64,000 nucleotides of DNA, from contig JAFDVQ010000002.1 of NCBI GenBank assembly GCA_018268915.1, positions 1-64,000 on the forward strand, read 5' to 3'. Both the position numbers and the translations under genes were made by a program. The notes below the pieces were generated by a model. It was not told the origin of the DNA and ran no database searches. It saw only the letters and a program-made list of their open reading frames with translations. Position 1 is the first letter of the stretch. Every line of letters begins with the position of its first letter. Positions 63,730-64,000 of the stretch are shown in pieces. The stretch is from Acidobacteriota bacterium (lineage in GTDB: Bacteria > Acidobacteriota > Terriglobia > Terriglobales > Acidobacteriaceae).

Positions 63730-64000
63730 CGGCACGTTCTCCATTCCCGCCACTGGCTCTCGACGGCTTGCAATTTGTTGAGCAGCAGATCGGCAAACTG
63801 GATCAGGAGATCGCGTTTCTGCTTCAGCCGCACCAGAGTGCAGTGGAGAGATTGGCGTCTGTTCCAGCTCTCGGAGTCGATTCGGCTCAACAGATCATCG
63901 CCGAAGTAGGCGCCAATCCAGCTACCTTCCCCTTGGCTGGGAAGCTCTCTTCGTGGGTAGGGGCTTGCCCCGGTAAGGAAGAGATGGCGATTCTAGCGAT
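63730..64000 (+). mobile_element. IS110-type transposase fragment (continues past the window)
   Basis: One frame reads LDGLQFVEQQIGKLDQEIAF, then ERLASVPALGVDSAQQIIAE and FPLAGKLSSWVGACPGKEE. This matches the C-terminal Transposase_20 domain of IS110-family DEDD transposases, with the helix-hairpin-helix-like PALGVDSA and the SWVG.CPG motif. An in-frame TAG at 63703-63705 and absence of the DEDD N-terminal half show that the copy is truncated on its left side. The right end lies outside the window. Confidence 0.7.

Overview
The window looks like chromosomal DNA of an Acidobacteriota bacterium, most likely class Terriglobia (Granulicella, Edaphobacter or Terriglobus relatives). This is inferred from the Oar-like TonB receptor with an N-terminal carboxypeptidase-regulatory-like domain followed by a TPR protein, the family mix, the moderate-to-high GC content, and the CAAAAG-rich intergenic spacers. 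No rRNA gene or CRISPR array was seen.

Layout. 1-680 is non-coding and highly structured: nested inverted repeats, a perfect GC hairpin and TGTCCAA palindromes. 680-14309 is mostly housekeeping: a MATE exporter, a nine-heme lipoprotein, an EF-G-like GTPase, a membrane/spermidine-synthase fusion, an MFS transporter, and purF-purL. A tRNA-Leu(CAA) at 14587-14674 opens a decayed island to about 19.5 kb. It holds an alpha/beta hydrolase, a frameshifted ankyrin gene bracketed by imperfect direct repeats, a secreted unknown protein, and relics of a tyrosine integrase and a helicase-associated domain.

19601-38878 is an arabinose-polysaccharide utilisation locus. It contains a beta-propeller glycosidase, TonB receptor, TPR protein, sugar porter, aldose epimerase, two short-chain and two zinc-dependent dehydrogenases, an UlaG-like metallo-beta-lactamase-fold hydrolase, a GntR regulator, a short LacI-type regulator, GH127 and GH51. 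The model is outer-membrane binding, periplasmic arabinofuranoside hydrolysis, uptake, and possibly oxidation of the sugar via a lactone. Palindromic sites overlap the predicted promoters.

38.9-45.4 kb is a mixed region. It has a heavily damaged unknown gene, two methyltransferases (one with a C-terminal frameshift), a nucleoside phosphorylase-like protein, a carboxymuconolactone decarboxylase-like protein and a lipocalin-like protein. 45552-51791 is a CzcCBA-type heavy-metal RND efflux operon, ending in a PII-like gene with an in-frame amber codon at position 9. 51.8-53.4 kb is gene-poor, with a sigma region-4 fragment. 53374-63136 is a Wzx/Wzy-type exopolysaccharide cluster (export protein, initiating sugar transferase, Wzz, polymerase/ligase, flippase, two glycosyltransferases). 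The window ends in a beta-propeller fragment and an IS110-type transposase fragment.

Broken genes are common between 16 and 52 kb. One gene carries several independent lesions, so at least part of this is real decay. Single-base lesions elsewhere could also be sequence errors.
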